Source: DASRQK01 sp964401685 (GTDB lineage: Bacteria > Bacteroidota > Bacteroidia > Sphingobacteriales > Sphingobacteriaceae). Taken from it: a DNA stretch of 64,000 bases. This document shows, piece by piece, positions 8,238-16,955 of the stretch. The stretch lies in the NCBI GenBank assembly GCA_964401685.1, contig CAYNZH010000007.1, forward strand, positions 8,308-72,307. The letters run 5' to 3'. The first letter of the stretch is position 1; the number at the start of each line of letters is the position of its first letter. The notes beneath the pieces are model-generated. The model was not told the origin of the DNA, ran no database searches, and saw nothing but the letters and a program-made list of their open reading frames with translations. The position numbers were made by a program, and so were the translations under genes.

Positions 8238-9342
8238 AACTAACTTCCTTAACTGATCCCTTTTGTATAGCAAACAGAGTGATTTCCCGCCCGATTTCCT
8301 CAAATATACGCTTTATCCGTTCGGCATCCGTGTCGGTGATAAAGATTTGTCCAAACTCTTCGTCTGAAACCATGGCCATGAGCTTGGTCATACGGTTATT
8401 ATCCAATTTATCAAATACATCGTCGAGCAGCAACATAGGCTTAAATCCCTTTTTCTGCTTTAAATAGGTGTACTGGGCGAGTTTTAAAGCGATTAAAAAC
8501 GATTTTTGCTGACCTTGGGAGGCAAAGCGCTTTAGTGGCTTCTCGGCATGTATAGTAAATAAAAGGTCGTCTTTGTGTATTCCTTGAGTCGTCCTCTCCA
8601 AAGCTCTATCCTTCTCCAGGTTCTTTAAGAGCAGGTCAGGAAAGGGCTGTTCCTGCAAGGGTGAGTGATACGCCAGGGAAACCGTCTCTGCATCATCGGA
8701 CATCCACTGGTAGTGCTGGTTGAAAACGGGAATGAAACTGTCCATAAAATCCTTTCTCTTCTCAAAAATCGCGGTGCCGAGTTCTGACATTTGCCTGTTT
8801 AGAACGTCCAGAAGGTCCATATCGAGGGTCGCACGGGCGCTTGCCTTAAGCAAACTATTGCGCTGGGAAAGGAGCTTATTATAACTGATCAAGCTATCCA
8901 GATACCGCGCATCGGTCTGAGAAAGCACATTGTCCATAAACTTCCTGCGCTCCTCACTCCCATCCATGATAATAACCCCGTCAGACGGGCTGATCATGAC
9001 CAAAGGAAAGTGCCCAATATGATCCGCAAGCCGACCGTACTCTTTCTTGTTGCGGGTAAAAAGCTTCTTTTGGTTGCGTTTGAGCACGCAGGAAATTCTG
9101 TCCTGTGAGTCATCCCTGACAAAATCGCCGTGCACCATAAACCAATCCATTTCTTCCTTGATATGATGGGAATCGACGGGATTGAAGTAACTTTTACACA
9201 GGGAGAGATAGTGGATAGCATCCAGAAGATTGGTCTTACCAGCGCCGTTATCCCCGGAAAACACGTTGACTTCGGGAGAAAAATCCAAGATGGCTTCCTC
9301 GTAATTCTTAAACTGGAGTACACTTAATTTTTTGAGCCACAT
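8224..9342 (-). CDS. recF: DNA replication and repair protein RecF
   Basis: An SMC-like ATPase that helps load RecA at single-strand gaps (RecFOR pathway). The 372 residues contain a Walker A motif (FSGDNGAGKTNLLDAIHYLS, from about residue 29), an ABC-type signature region (FASQGQQKSFLIALKLAQ, about 271) and Walker B (PMLLLDDVFDKLD, about 302), in the family order. Length is typical. The gene overlaps the downstream DUF721 gene, an association common in Bacteroidota. The local order is minus-strand DUF4834, recF, DUF721. Confidence 0.95.
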   Translation of the reverse strand: MWLKKLSVLQFKNYEEAILDFSPEVNVFSGDNGAGKTNLLDAIHYLSLCKSYFNPVDSHHIKEEMDWFMVHGDFVRDDSQDRISCVLKRNQKKLFTRNKKEYGRLADHIGHFPLVMISPSDGVIIMDGSEERRKFMDNVLSQTDARYLDSLISYNKLLSQRNSLLKASARATLDMDLLDVLNRQMSELGTAIFEKRKDFMDSFIPVFNQHYQWMSDDAETVSLAYHSPLQEQPFPDLLLKNLEKDRALERTTQGIHKDDLLFTIHAEKPLKRFASQGQQKSFLIALKLAQYTYLKQKKGFKPMLLLDDVFDKLDNNRMTKLMAMVSDEEFGQIFITDTDAERIKRIFEEIGREITLFAIQKGSVKEVSYEKR

Positions 9343-9362
9343 ACCAAACCCTCAAGGGAAGA

Positions 9363-9635
9363 CTATTTCACTTCTTCAAAATCCACAAACTCACCAGCCC
9401 GCTGCGGGCCTTTCTTCTCTTTATCTTGTGGGGGAACATAGTCAATTCTGATTTTGCCATCTGGTGTGGGCGGCGGCGGCGAGCTCCTACGTCCCTGAAA
9501 CTGTTGCTGTGCATCACTCATCATTTTCTCTGCAGCCTTCTTCACCGCCCAGGGGAACAACAACCGAACGGCCACCCTAAGGAGCCACAAAACAGCGATA
9601 ATAATTAATAATATTTTCAGTACTTGCATGTGCAA
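9363..9635 (-). CDS. DUF4834 family small membrane protein
   Basis: A 90-residue protein with one N-terminal membrane span (VLKILLIIIAVLWLLRVAVRLLF) followed by a basic helix, a Pro-rich stretch (SSPPPPTPDGKIRIDYVPP) and an acidic C-terminus (GEFVDFEEVK). This matches the DUF4834 layout found next to recF in Bacteroidota. The function is unknown. The start could be 9635 or 9629 (MQVLKIL). It ends 20 nt before recF, so the two are probably co-transcribed. Confidence 0.8.
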   Translation of the reverse strand: MHMQVLKILLIIIAVLWLLRVAVRLLFPWAVKKAAEKMMSDAQQQFQGRRSSPPPPTPDGKIRIDYVPPQDKEKKGPQRAGEFVDFEEVK

Positions 9636-9676
9636 AACAAATTCTACATCTTTAGCAAATATACGAAAAAAGAGTC

Positions 9677-10186
9677 CTATTTCTTAATTTCTGAAGGGAT
9701 ATTTTGATTTGTGGCGGCCAAAATAGCCTGAAGCAACTCCTTAGGCCTTTGTGTACCAACGATATAGACAACCCCATTCCTGTCCGTAAGCCAAATTGCA
9801 TCCTTTCCTCCAGCATAAAATCTGATCCTGCCCTTTTGATGTAGGTTATAGACGGGGTTATTGATAAAAAATGTACTATAAGGCTTGGCTTTGACCGCGA
9901 TAATATGGTTGAGGTCCAACCTGATAACTTTGTTTGTCCACAATCCGTTCAAAATCAGTTGGCCTTGATCTACAACGATCCTATAATGAAGCATATACAT
10001 CATTACCACGGAAACGACGACAATGGCCAGTCCAACAATAAAAAACAGCTGACTGTCGGTTTCCCGGTCCAGATTAATGTAAAAGGCTACGAAACAGAAC
10101 AGGGCCAGAATGAGGCGAACTGTCAGCCAACCCCGGTCCCGGCCGAGGTATTGATTTTCCAAATACAGATACTGTTTATGTTCCAT
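9677..10186 (-). CDS. Hypothetical membrane protein with a PH-like C-terminal region
   Basis: A 169-residue protein. Residues 20-70 hold two membrane spans (WLTVRLILALFCFVAFYINL and FFIVGLAIVVVSVVMMYML). The rest is a beta-rich soluble part (YRIVVDQGQLILNG, IRLDLNHIIAVKAKP, IRFYAGGKDAIWLTDRNG, YIVGTQRPKELLQAI), a pattern like bacterial PH domains. I do not recognise a characterised family. Its start overlaps the tilS stop by 11 nt, so it is translated from the tilS message. Confidence 0.7.
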   Translation of the reverse strand: MEHKQYLYLENQYLGRDRGWLTVRLILALFCFVAFYINLDRETDSQLFFIVGLAIVVVSVVMMYMLHYRIVVDQGQLILNGLWTNKVIRLDLNHIIAVKAKPYSTFFINNPVYNLHQKGRIRFYAGGKDAIWLTDRNGVVYIVGTQRPKELLQAILAATNQNIPSEIKK

Positions 10187-11576
10187 CCTCGCTTTCCTCT
10201 GAAATATAGCACAATGATAATATATTTTTTGTGTTATCGGAAACTTTAAATGTTTCTGCTATCCGATAGGGACAAACCCAGATAATTTCTCCATCGCCGT
10301 TTTCGACCAGAGGCACCGAGGACTTCTTCCAAAGAGGAATTTTCGCGGAGATAAAAAAATCACTGACCTTTTTGCGCTTTCCTTGCATGCCAATAGGTTT
10401 GAAGACATCTCCGTCTCGCCACGGCCTTATTTTCAGGGGAAATACCAAGTGCTTTGCATCTATTATCGCCTGAACGCTGCTCTTATCAGCGGCATGCTTG
10501 GTATGGTCCTGCTGCTCAGATTGCTCGCTTAATCCGAAGGTCATTCGACCGAATGTCCCGATAGATACAGAGATTGGGAGACTTTCCCGAAAGATGCTTA
10601 CCGTAAAATCCGACGTTTCGGAGTTCTCGCCTTTCAGGGGTTCAATACGCAGGTGTGTCCTATCCAACCAGAGTCTATATCGTACCGAATCAAAATGCTT
10701 GCCGACGCGCCCTGCGTCGATGCTTTCACTGATGTCTTCGCATACGGCAGCGCTGAATGCAAAGGATCGCAGAAGTTCGAACAGCAAAAGGCGCCGGGGT
10801 TTAAGCCCTAAAACATCGTCCAGGCCGATACTCCAGGCCTCCCCTATTTTTTTCAAATGATTGCTCTTCCAGTTTTCCACGAATTCTTGAATAAATTCGC
10901 TTACGTCATCGACAATTTCTCCATTTTTCGCAAAAGTAGCTTCCAAATCTGGATTAATCGCTTTGAGGTGAGGGAAAACGTCTATTCGCAGTTTATTTCG
11001 CAGATAATCTGTTGAAGAATTGGAAGAATCTTCCCTGAAAGGCAATTTTAGCGCAGAGATCGCCTCATGAACTTCGTCCACTGACATGAAGAGCAAAGGC
11101 CGAATGATAAAGTCGCGCGCAACTTTGATCCCGCGCCAACCTCTTAGGCCGGTACCACGCAAGAGATTGATCAATATAGTCTCGACGTTGTCGCTCCCAT
11201 GGTGGGCTACCGCGATATGATGATAACCATGCCCGGCCCGAAGCTCCTCAAACCATTCGTATCGCAACGTACGGCAGGCCATCTGTATGGAAATACCCTG
11301 TCGGTGTGCGTATTGCCTGCTTTCAAATCTCTGGGAGTAAAAGGGCAATTTGTATGCCAAGGCCAGCTGGCGGACGAATTCCTCATCGGCGTCGGACTCC
11401 GAACCTCGCAAACCGAAATTGCAATGCGCAACGGCAACTTGATATCCTTGGGAAACAAAAAGATGCAACATCAGCACCGAGTCTTTGCCCCCACTGATAG
11501 CCAGCAAGATTCGACTATCTTTGGTACACAAATTGTGCTTCTCAATAAAGGAATCAAACTCGGTAAATAGATCCAT
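10176..11576 (-). CDS. tilS: tRNA(Ile)-lysidine synthetase
   Basis: Modifies C34 of the CAU-anticodon tRNA-Ile to lysidine so that it reads AUA codons; an essential cytosolic enzyme. The 466 residues start with the PP-loop ATP pyrophosphatase motif AISGGKDSVLMLHLF. VAHCNFGLRG, AHHGSDNVETILINLLRGTGLRG and YLRNKLRIDVFPHL follow. The C-terminal TilS domain carries LKIRPWRDGDVFKPIGMQGKRKKVSDFF. An upstream CAAATATA (a TATATTTG box on this strand, 11582-11589) lies only 5 nt before the ATG, hinting at a very short leader. Confidence 0.95.
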   Translation of the reverse strand: MDLFTEFDSFIEKHNLCTKDSRILLAISGGKDSVLMLHLFVSQGYQVAVAHCNFGLRGSESDADEEFVRQLALAYKLPFYSQRFESRQYAHRQGISIQMACRTLRYEWFEELRAGHGYHHIAVAHHGSDNVETILINLLRGTGLRGWRGIKVARDFIIRPLLFMSVDEVHEAISALKLPFREDSSNSSTDYLRNKLRIDVFPHLKAINPDLEATFAKNGEIVDDVSEFIQEFVENWKSNHLKKIGEAWSIGLDDVLGLKPRRLLLFELLRSFAFSAAVCEDISESIDAGRVGKHFDSVRYRLWLDRTHLRIEPLKGENSETSDFTVSIFRESLPISVSIGTFGRMTFGLSEQSEQQDHTKHAADKSSVQAIIDAKHLVFPLKIRPWRDGDVFKPIGMQGKRKKVSDFFISAKIPLWKKSSVPLVENGDGEIIWVCPYRIAETFKVSDNTKNILSLCYISEESEDGT

Positions 11577-11626
11577 AGATTCAAATATAGGGTAAAATTC
11601 GGGATTAATTCTATACTTTTGTAAGC

Positions 11627-13777
11627 GTGAAAAACATATTCGCCTGGCTCATTATTTTTGCAACTTCCATAGGAGGTCTCAGTGCTCAGCAGGGCAAGGG
11701 TCGCCTTCAGTTGCTTTCATCGACCTCGAGCCGGATACTGAATCTGGAAACAGGTCATACAATAACGTACAGACCAGTTTACGAGCACAATGGATCTACA
11801 TTATCTGCCGATAGTGGGTATTATTATACCGATGATCTGCAAAGGGAGTTCTTCGACGCATATGGCAATATTGTCATCACACAGCCAAATGGTGTGGTAA
11901 TTTACGCAAATAAACTGAATTACGCGGCCGAGACCCAGCTCGCCATCTTGACCAACAACGTCCGCATGGTGGACAAGCAAACAGTTTTGACGACCAACTA
12001 TTTGACATACAACATGAACAGGGACGTTGGAACCTACACAGGCGGAGGGCGGATCACCAACGTGACCGATACCATCACCAGTCGAAACGCCTGGTATTTT
12101 AACAGTACCCAAGATGCATATTTCCGGTATGATGTGGTCGTACGCACTCCTGACGTACAGATTTTTACCGATACTATGCGCTACAATACCGCTGAAAAAG
12201 TGAGTTATTTTTACGGCGCGACCAATATGAAGGGTAAAAACGGGGAAAATCTTTATACAGAGGAAGGTTTTTACAACACAGAATCGGAATTGGCTCAGTT
12301 TTACAAGCAAAATCTATATACAGAAGGTTCGCGGTTTCTGAAGGGTGATACGCTTTTCTACGACGGGAAGACGGGGATCGGCCGCGCCTTTGGACATGTA
12401 GTCTTTATTGATACCGCCGACCAGGCATTTCTGGAAGGAGGCCGCGGTGTCTACCGCCAAGAGGACGAATCCATAGTCATGACTGAAAAACCGCTGGTCA
12501 CCATGGTGACACAGAAGGACTCCGTTTCGGGCGAAGACCTCGCGAGGACAGATTCTATCTATTTGACTGCAGACACCCTTTTTTCAACGATGATTCTTCT
12601 GCGAGATTATGTCCCGCTTACCTTCAATTGGGACAGACAAGGAGGTGAGCTGGATGCGGGAGAAGAAGAAAATTTCGTGGAAGAACCGCCTCTGGATGAG
12701 CTAGCTCCCTCAGAAGCGATCACTCCGGGGGATACGTTGCAAGTTACGCCAGATTCTATCGCTGTAGACACGACTTTGGTACAGGCAGACACGGTAACCC
12801 TGCAGAAAATTCCTCCAGAAGAAATTCAGAAGGAGCTTGTGGCAGATAGCACCCTGAGAGAGCAAAGTTTGATTCCCCAGGGAAATGAAGTCGACAGCCT
12901 TATGCATCAGGCGGTTGCATCTCTCGCAAGTGATTCGGTCTCTCAGGACACTAGCAGAACGCGCATCATTAAAGCGTATAGAAACGTAAGGCTTTTTAAA
13001 TCCGACCTGCAGTCGGTTGCTGATTCAGCCTATTATGGCTATCCGGACTCGATGCTGAGACTTTATGGTGCCCCGATGATCTGGACTCAAGGCTCCCAGT
13101 TATCCGGTGATTCGGTGTTTCTACAAATAAAAAATGAGAAGCTGGACAATATGATCATCGATGGCAGGGCGTTTACGGTCATGGAAGGGAAATTGGACAC
13201 GACCAAATACAGTCAAATAAAAGGGCGCCAGATCAGGAGTTTCTTTGTAAATGATGAACTGGAGCGGGTCTTTGTCGATGGCAATGCGGAAAGCCTTGTA
13301 TATATGGAAAATGAGGAGAAATCAGCCTACTCGGATGTACATCACAATCGAAGTGGTCGGATAAAATTGCTATTTTCCGAAAATGAATTGTCAGATTTTA
13401 TACCGATCAGGAGCGCAGAAGGGACGATTTATCCGCTGAACCTAACCACCAGAGATCAAGAGTTTTTGGAGGGATTTATCTGGAAACCTGGGGATAGGCC
13501 TACTTCGAAAGAGGATCTTCTGAACAGAAAAAGGGCTGTGGATAACCCCATCCCTTCGGAAGATGCGGTTGAAGCCCCTCCAACACCTGCAGATACGGCG
13601 GGCAGCGACTCCGAACCGGGTCTAGCTCAACTGGGACTTCAGAAAATCCGCCATTTTCTGCACCGCTATACTTCTGTGGCTGATCGCGGATTTTTCTTCC
13701 ATGGACATTTGGGCGAAGGTCTTATCGTGGCCTTGAGGCACGAAAAGCGGATCGTAGCCAAATCCTTGGCTTCCTAA
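11627..13777 (+). CDS. OstA-like (LptA/LptD N-terminal fold) exported protein
   Basis: A 716-residue protein with a signal peptide (cleavage near GGLSAQQG, residue 21). The beta-jellyroll repeats typical of OstA-like proteins follow: strands such as YRPVYEHNGSTLSADSGYYY, VIYANKLNYAAETQLAILTNNVRMV and GDTLFYDGKTGIGRAFGHVVF. Residues about 345-440 form an Asp/Thr/Val-rich linker, and a second OstA-like part (about 445-620) follows. Relatives form periplasmic bridges that move lipopolysaccharide; a transport role here is inference. The last 52 codons run antisense over the 3' end of rdgB, so the true stop could differ or have been lost. The 3' end also touches the contig end next to the scaffold gap. 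Confidence 0.8.
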   Translation: MKNIFAWLIIFATSIGGLSAQQGKGRLQLLSSTSSRILNLETGHTITYRPVYEHNGSTLSADSGYYYTDDLQREFFDAYGNIVITQPNGVVIYANKLNYAAETQLAILTNNVRMVDKQTVLTTNYLTYNMNRDVGTYTGGGRITNVTDTITSRNAWYFNSTQDAYFRYDVVVRTPDVQIFTDTMRYNTAEKVSYFYGATNMKGKNGENLYTEEGFYNTESELAQFYKQNLYTEGSRFLKGDTLFYDGKTGIGRAFGHVVFIDTADQAFLEGGRGVYRQEDESIVMTEKPLVTMVTQKDSVSGEDLARTDSIYLTADTLFSTMILLRDYVPLTFNWDRQGGELDAGEEENFVEEPPLDELAPSEAITPGDTLQVTPDSIAVDTTLVQADTVTLQKIPPEEIQKELVADSTLREQSLIPQGNEVDSLMHQAVASLASDSVSQDTSRTRIIKAYRNVRLFKSDLQSVADSAYYGYPDSMLRLYGAPMIWTQGSQLSGDSVFLQIKNEKLDNMIIDGRAFTVMEGKLDTTKYSQIKGRQIRSFFVNDELERVFVDGNAESLVYMENEEKSAYSDVHHNRSGRIKLLFSENELSDFIPIRSAEGTIYPLNLTTRDQEFLEGFIWKPGDRPTSKEDLLNRKRAVDNPIPSEDAVEAPPTPADTAGSDSEPGLAQLGLQKIRHFLHRYTSVADRGFFFHGHLGEGLIVALRHEKRIVAKSLAS

Positions 13778-14355
13778 TCGCTTTGTTCCNNNNNNNNNNN
13801 NNNNNNNNNNNNNNNNNNNNNNNNNNNNNNNNNNNNNNNNNNNNNNNNNNNNNNNNNNNNNNNNNNNNNNNNNNNNNNNNNNNNNNNNNGAGGCACGAAA
13901 AGCGGATCGTAGCCAAATCCTTGGCTTCCTAATCGCTTTGTTCCTATAGTGCCCAGGACTTTGCCCTCAAAAAGGCGGGAGACCTGGGGGGTAATCAACG
14001 CAATTACTGTGCGAAATCGGGCTGCCCGGTTTTCGGATTCGCCCATTTTTTGCAAAAGAAGATCCATGTTTTTATCCATATCTCTTTGTCCCGAGTACCG
14101 GGCAGAGTAAACACCTGGTTCACCATTCAAAAGGTCTACTTCCAATCCCGAGTCGTCGGCAAAGCACGGAACCCGGTAGCGTTCCCAGAGGTATTGCGCT
14201 TTTTGCAGCGCATTTTCCTCGAGCGTATCGCCTGTTTCCGGAATGTCCGCTTGACACCCGATATCCTGAAGACTTTTCACGACAAACTGATCGCCAAGAT
14301 AGAGCCGAACTTCGTTTAATTTGTTCTCATTATTGGTTGCAAATATGATTTCCAT
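13622..14355 (-). CDS. rdgB: RdgB/HAM1 non-canonical purine NTP pyrophosphatase (split by scaffold gap)
   Basis: Hydrolyses ITP, dITP and XTP to keep deaminated purines out of nucleic acids. The N-terminal part reads IIFATNNENKLNEVRLYL, DTLEENALQKAQYL, CFADDSGLEVDLLNGEPGVYSARY and GFGYDPLFVP. After that come the second 55-bp copy, 100 N and the first copy. Skipping one copy and the N run (155 nt) joins FVP directly to QGHDKTFAQMS, then EEKSAISHRS, ending MADFLKSQLS with stop at 13622-13624. The repaired gene is 193 codons (192 residues), the normal family length, with no internal stop. As deposited it looks broken only because of the gap. Start 14355 (MEIIFATNN) is preferred over 14370. Confidence 0.9.
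13735..13789. repeat. 55-bp direct repeat, left copy (contig end)
   Basis: These 55 bases, ending at the N run, are identical to 13890-13944. The sequence encodes part of rdgB (around FGYDPLFV). The duplicated sequence touching both sides of a fixed-length gap marks two overlapping contig ends rather than a biological repeat. Confidence 0.95.
13790..13889. other. Scaffold gap of exactly 100 N
   Basis: A run of 100 unknown bases, a conventional placeholder for a gap of unknown size. Since both flanks are the same 55 bp and rdgB reads through when the insert is dropped, the real gap is most likely zero and the contigs overlap. Confidence 0.97.
13890..13944. repeat. 55-bp direct repeat, right copy (contig end)
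   Basis: Exact second copy of 13735-13789, starting immediately after the N run and continuing into the rest of rdgB. Confidence 0.95.
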
Positions 14356-14373
14356 AGCTGGTTCGTGCAAATC

Positions 14374-14835
14374 TTAGCTTTGAATAAACGCTTTGAGTTG
14401 GGTCCAGAATGTCCGTTTCTTTTCATTGTCATGCAGCATACTTTCGAAAGAAAAGCTCTTCAGTATAGGAATATCGGTCGCTGGGATACGAGTCTGGCCC
14501 AGTTCTCCGAGTAACACGATCTGTTTCGGCTCGAAAAAACCCACACCTTCCTCGAAGTTCCAAGGCTTGGGCTGTGCCGCTGTATTGAGCAGAGCAACAT
14601 CCTTCTCCTCAAGTTTCAGAGCTGAAAGGGTTTTGCTAAATGCCTCAAAAGCAGGCGGAGATAACAATCCATGGACGGAATCGGCCGTCAGAAACAAAAC
14701 CCTGGGTTTCTCACTACCCCAAAATACCCAGGAGGGAGATCCAGCGACCCCAGGCACCGGATCTTCCAGAACGAATAGCGTCTCGTTCAGTAAAAATCGC
14801 AGGGCTGCGGGATCGCTGGTCTGTAATTTACTCAT
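14374..14835 (-). CDS. Hypothetical protein next to the deoxyhypusine-synthase-like gene
   Basis: A 153-residue soluble protein I do not recognise. It has an alternating alpha/beta pattern: PSWVFWGSEKPRVLFLTA, AFEAFSKTLSALKLEEKDVALLN, EPKQIVLLGEL, then a C-terminal helix ending WTQLKAFIQS. Strands ending in small turns suggest a Rossmann-like fold, but no catalytic motif stands out. It starts 1 nt after the stop of the deoxyhypusine-synthase-like gene and ends 18 nt before rdgB, so all three are probably on one transcript. Confidence 0.7.
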   Translation of the reverse strand: MSKLQTSDPAALRFLLNETLFVLEDPVPGVAGSPSWVFWGSEKPRVLFLTADSVHGLLSPPAFEAFSKTLSALKLEEKDVALLNTAAQPKPWNFEEGVGFFEPKQIVLLGELGQTRIPATDIPILKSFSFESMLHDNEKKRTFWTQLKAFIQS

Positions 14836-14836
14836 A

Positions 14837-15817
14837 TTATTGGCCTAAAATCCAAGCGAATACCAAGGGAGCAACGATGGTCGCATCGGATTCGATAATG
14901 TACTTCGGCGTTTTGATGTCCAATTTACCCCAGGTAATCTTTTCGTTGGGGACCGCGCCCGAATAGGAGCCGTAGGATGTCGTCGAATCTGAAATCTGGC
15001 AGAAATAGCTCCAAAACGGAATGTTTTCCATCTCCAAATCCTGATAAAGCATGGGAACAACACATATCGGGAAATCCCCGGCAATTCCACCACCAATCTG
15101 GAAAAAGCCGACGCCTTTGCCTTCCGAATTCTTGATATACCAGTCGGAAAGGAAGGCCATGTATTCGATTCCACTTTTTACTGTGGAGGCCTGTAATTCG
15201 CCCTTAATCACATACGATGCAAAAATATTCCCCATAGTGCTGTCTTCCCAGCCTGGAACCACAATTGGAAGGTTTTTCTCGGCTGCGGCGAGCATCCATG
15301 AATTTTTGGGATCTATTTCGTAGTGTTCCTCCAAAACGCCGCTGTTGAGCAATTTGTACATGTATTCATGCGGGAAAAAACGTTCGCCTGCCGCTTGCGC
15401 ATCCTTCCATATCTTTTGAATGTGCTTCTGAATACGCCTGAAGGCTTCTTCCTCCGGAATACACGTGTCTGTAACTCGGTTGTAATGATTTTCCAACAAT
15501 TCCCATTCATCTTGTGGACTCAGATCCCTGTAATTAGGGACGCGCTTATAATGTGAATGGGCGACCAAATTCATGATATCTTCTTCTAGATTTGCTCCTG
15601 TGCAACTGATAATGGACACCTTGTCCTGTCTGATCATCTCAGCAAGAGAAATGCCCAATTCAGCGGTACTCATCGCACCTGCAAGGGTAATCATCATTTT
15701 CCCGCCTTCATCCAAGTGGGTCTCGTAACCTTTCGCAGCGTCGACAAGCGCGGCAGCATTGAAATGCAAATAATTTTTTTCTATAAACTCTGATATCGGT
15801 CCTCTTTGCTTACTCAT
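14837..15817 (-). CDS. Deoxyhypusine-synthase-like aminobutyl/aminopropyl transferase
   Basis: A 326-residue member of the deoxyhypusine synthase fold. In eukaryotes and archaea the enzyme moves the aminobutyl group of spermidine to eIF5A. Bacteria lack that substrate, and some relatives make homospermidine. Visible NAD-site motifs are MITLAGAMSTAELG, SIISCTGANLEEDIMNLVAHSHY, GGGIAGDFPICVVPM and SDSTTSYGSYSGAVPNEKITWGKL. The WGK lysine corresponds to the catalytic lysine of human DHS. IESDATIVAPLVFAWIL closes the protein. An agmatinase (54696) in the same window fits a polyamine pathway. The acceptor is unknown. Confidence 0.85.
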   Translation of the reverse strand: MSKQRGPISEFIEKNYLHFNAAALVDAAKGYETHLDEGGKMMITLAGAMSTAELGISLAEMIRQDKVSIISCTGANLEEDIMNLVAHSHYKRVPNYRDLSPQDEWELLENHYNRVTDTCIPEEEAFRRIQKHIQKIWKDAQAAGERFFPHEYMYKLLNSGVLEEHYEIDPKNSWMLAAAEKNLPIVVPGWEDSTMGNIFASYVIKGELQASTVKSGIEYMAFLSDWYIKNSEGKGVGFFQIGGGIAGDFPICVVPMLYQDLEMENIPFWSYFCQISDSTTSYGSYSGAVPNEKITWGKLDIKTPKYIIESDATIVAPLVFAWILGQ

Positions 15818-15842
15818 GTTTTTCTGTTTGATCTATTTTAAT

Positions 15843-16940
15843 TTATACACTCCATTTTTCGCATTCCCGCAGGAAATCTTCCTCCACATCCGCTCCTATT
15901 CCGGGTGCATCGGAAAGCGCTATGTGAAAACCCTCATATTTGATGCCACCTTTGATGGGATCGGCCAAATGGCCCACCATGCAGGTGTCCATGTCAAAAA
16001 ACTTCACCCCCAGAGCCGCATAGGCAAAATGCACATTTGCTGCCAAAGCGAGGCGGGTTTCGAGCATGCCACCTATCATACATGGAATCCCACCGGCGGC
16101 CGCTGTCTCCTGAATGCGCAATGCTTCGGCAATCCCTCCAGATTTTGAAAACTTGATGTTGATATAGTCACAAGCTCCGGCAGTAATGAGTCTGCTCGCA
16201 TCGCGGTGATCATAACAGCTTTCGTCAGCCATCAGTGGGATACGGGTATACGCCTTCAGCTCAGGCATCAAATGATCGTTATAGGTACGCATGGGTTGCT
16301 CACAAAACTGAATCTCGTAAGATTCCATCTGCTTCAAAGCAAACTTCGCCCCTTCAAGATCCCAACCTTGGTTCGCATCCAATCTGAGAATTATGTGTGC
16401 GCCAACCGCTTCACGGATCACCCGAACCCGCTCGACATCTTGTACCGGATCCTTGCCGAGTTTGATTTTCAGCATGGTCGCTCCCTGCCGGACGAAGTCA
16501 CGGGCTTTGTCGGCCATTTCCAACGGCGTCGCAATACCTAGTGTGATATCGGTCTCTATGACCCGCCTTTCCCCACCTAAAAACTTATAGAGCGGTACTC
16601 CTGCATGTTTCGCTGCCAGATCATGGAGCGCCATATCAAATGCACTCTTTATGGTAAAATTACCTGCAATATACGAATTCAGTTCTCCAAGTCGCTCGGC
16701 GATCGCAAGCGGATCCTTCCCCTTCCATATTCTTGCAAAATCCCGGGCAAGCACGAGGCATGTCTCTTGGGTCTCCCCCACAATCATAGGGAAAGCAGAA
16801 CACTCCCCTACTCCGTAAATCCCTTCATCCGTGTGTACACGGATAAGTGTATTCTGGGCAAAATCCATGGTACCCGTCGCAATAGCGAAAGGTTCCATGG
16901 GAATACTAAATCTATAAATATCAATATGAGTAATGGTCAT
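15843..16940 (-). CDS. Dipeptide epimerase (enolase superfamily, muconate-lactonizing subgroup)
   Basis: A 365-residue enolase-superfamily enzyme, probably epimerising L-Ala-D/L-Glu or a similar dipeptide during peptide or murein recycling. The catalytic set is present: LKIKLG (KxK lysines), metal ligands in RLDANQGWD, FCEQPM and LMADESC, and the opposing lysine in INIKFSKSGG. The capping domain shows GECSAFPMIVGET. Near the C-terminus FFDMDTCMVG resembles the DxD substrate motif of dipeptide epimerases. It lies 15 nt downstream of an exported S9 peptidase on the same strand, which supports a peptide substrate. Exact specificity cannot be read by eye. Confidence 0.85.
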   Translation of the reverse strand: MTITHIDIYRFSIPMEPFAIATGTMDFAQNTLIRVHTDEGIYGVGECSAFPMIVGETQETCLVLARDFARIWKGKDPLAIAERLGELNSYIAGNFTIKSAFDMALHDLAAKHAGVPLYKFLGGERRVIETDITLGIATPLEMADKARDFVRQGATMLKIKLGKDPVQDVERVRVIREAVGAHIILRLDANQGWDLEGAKFALKQMESYEIQFCEQPMRTYNDHLMPELKAYTRIPLMADESCYDHRDASRLITAGACDYINIKFSKSGGIAEALRIQETAAAGGIPCMIGGMLETRLALAANVHFAYAALGVKFFDMDTCMVGHLADPIKGGIKYEGFHIALSDAPGIGADVEEDFLRECEKWSV

Positions 16941-16955
16941 TTTCTCTTTTTTAGC

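Noticed and set aside
13735..13944. Direct 55-bp repeat as a possible att site or duplication
   Set aside because: The copies sit exactly at both edges of a 100-N run and lie inside rdgB, which becomes intact when they are collapsed; this is an assembly effect.
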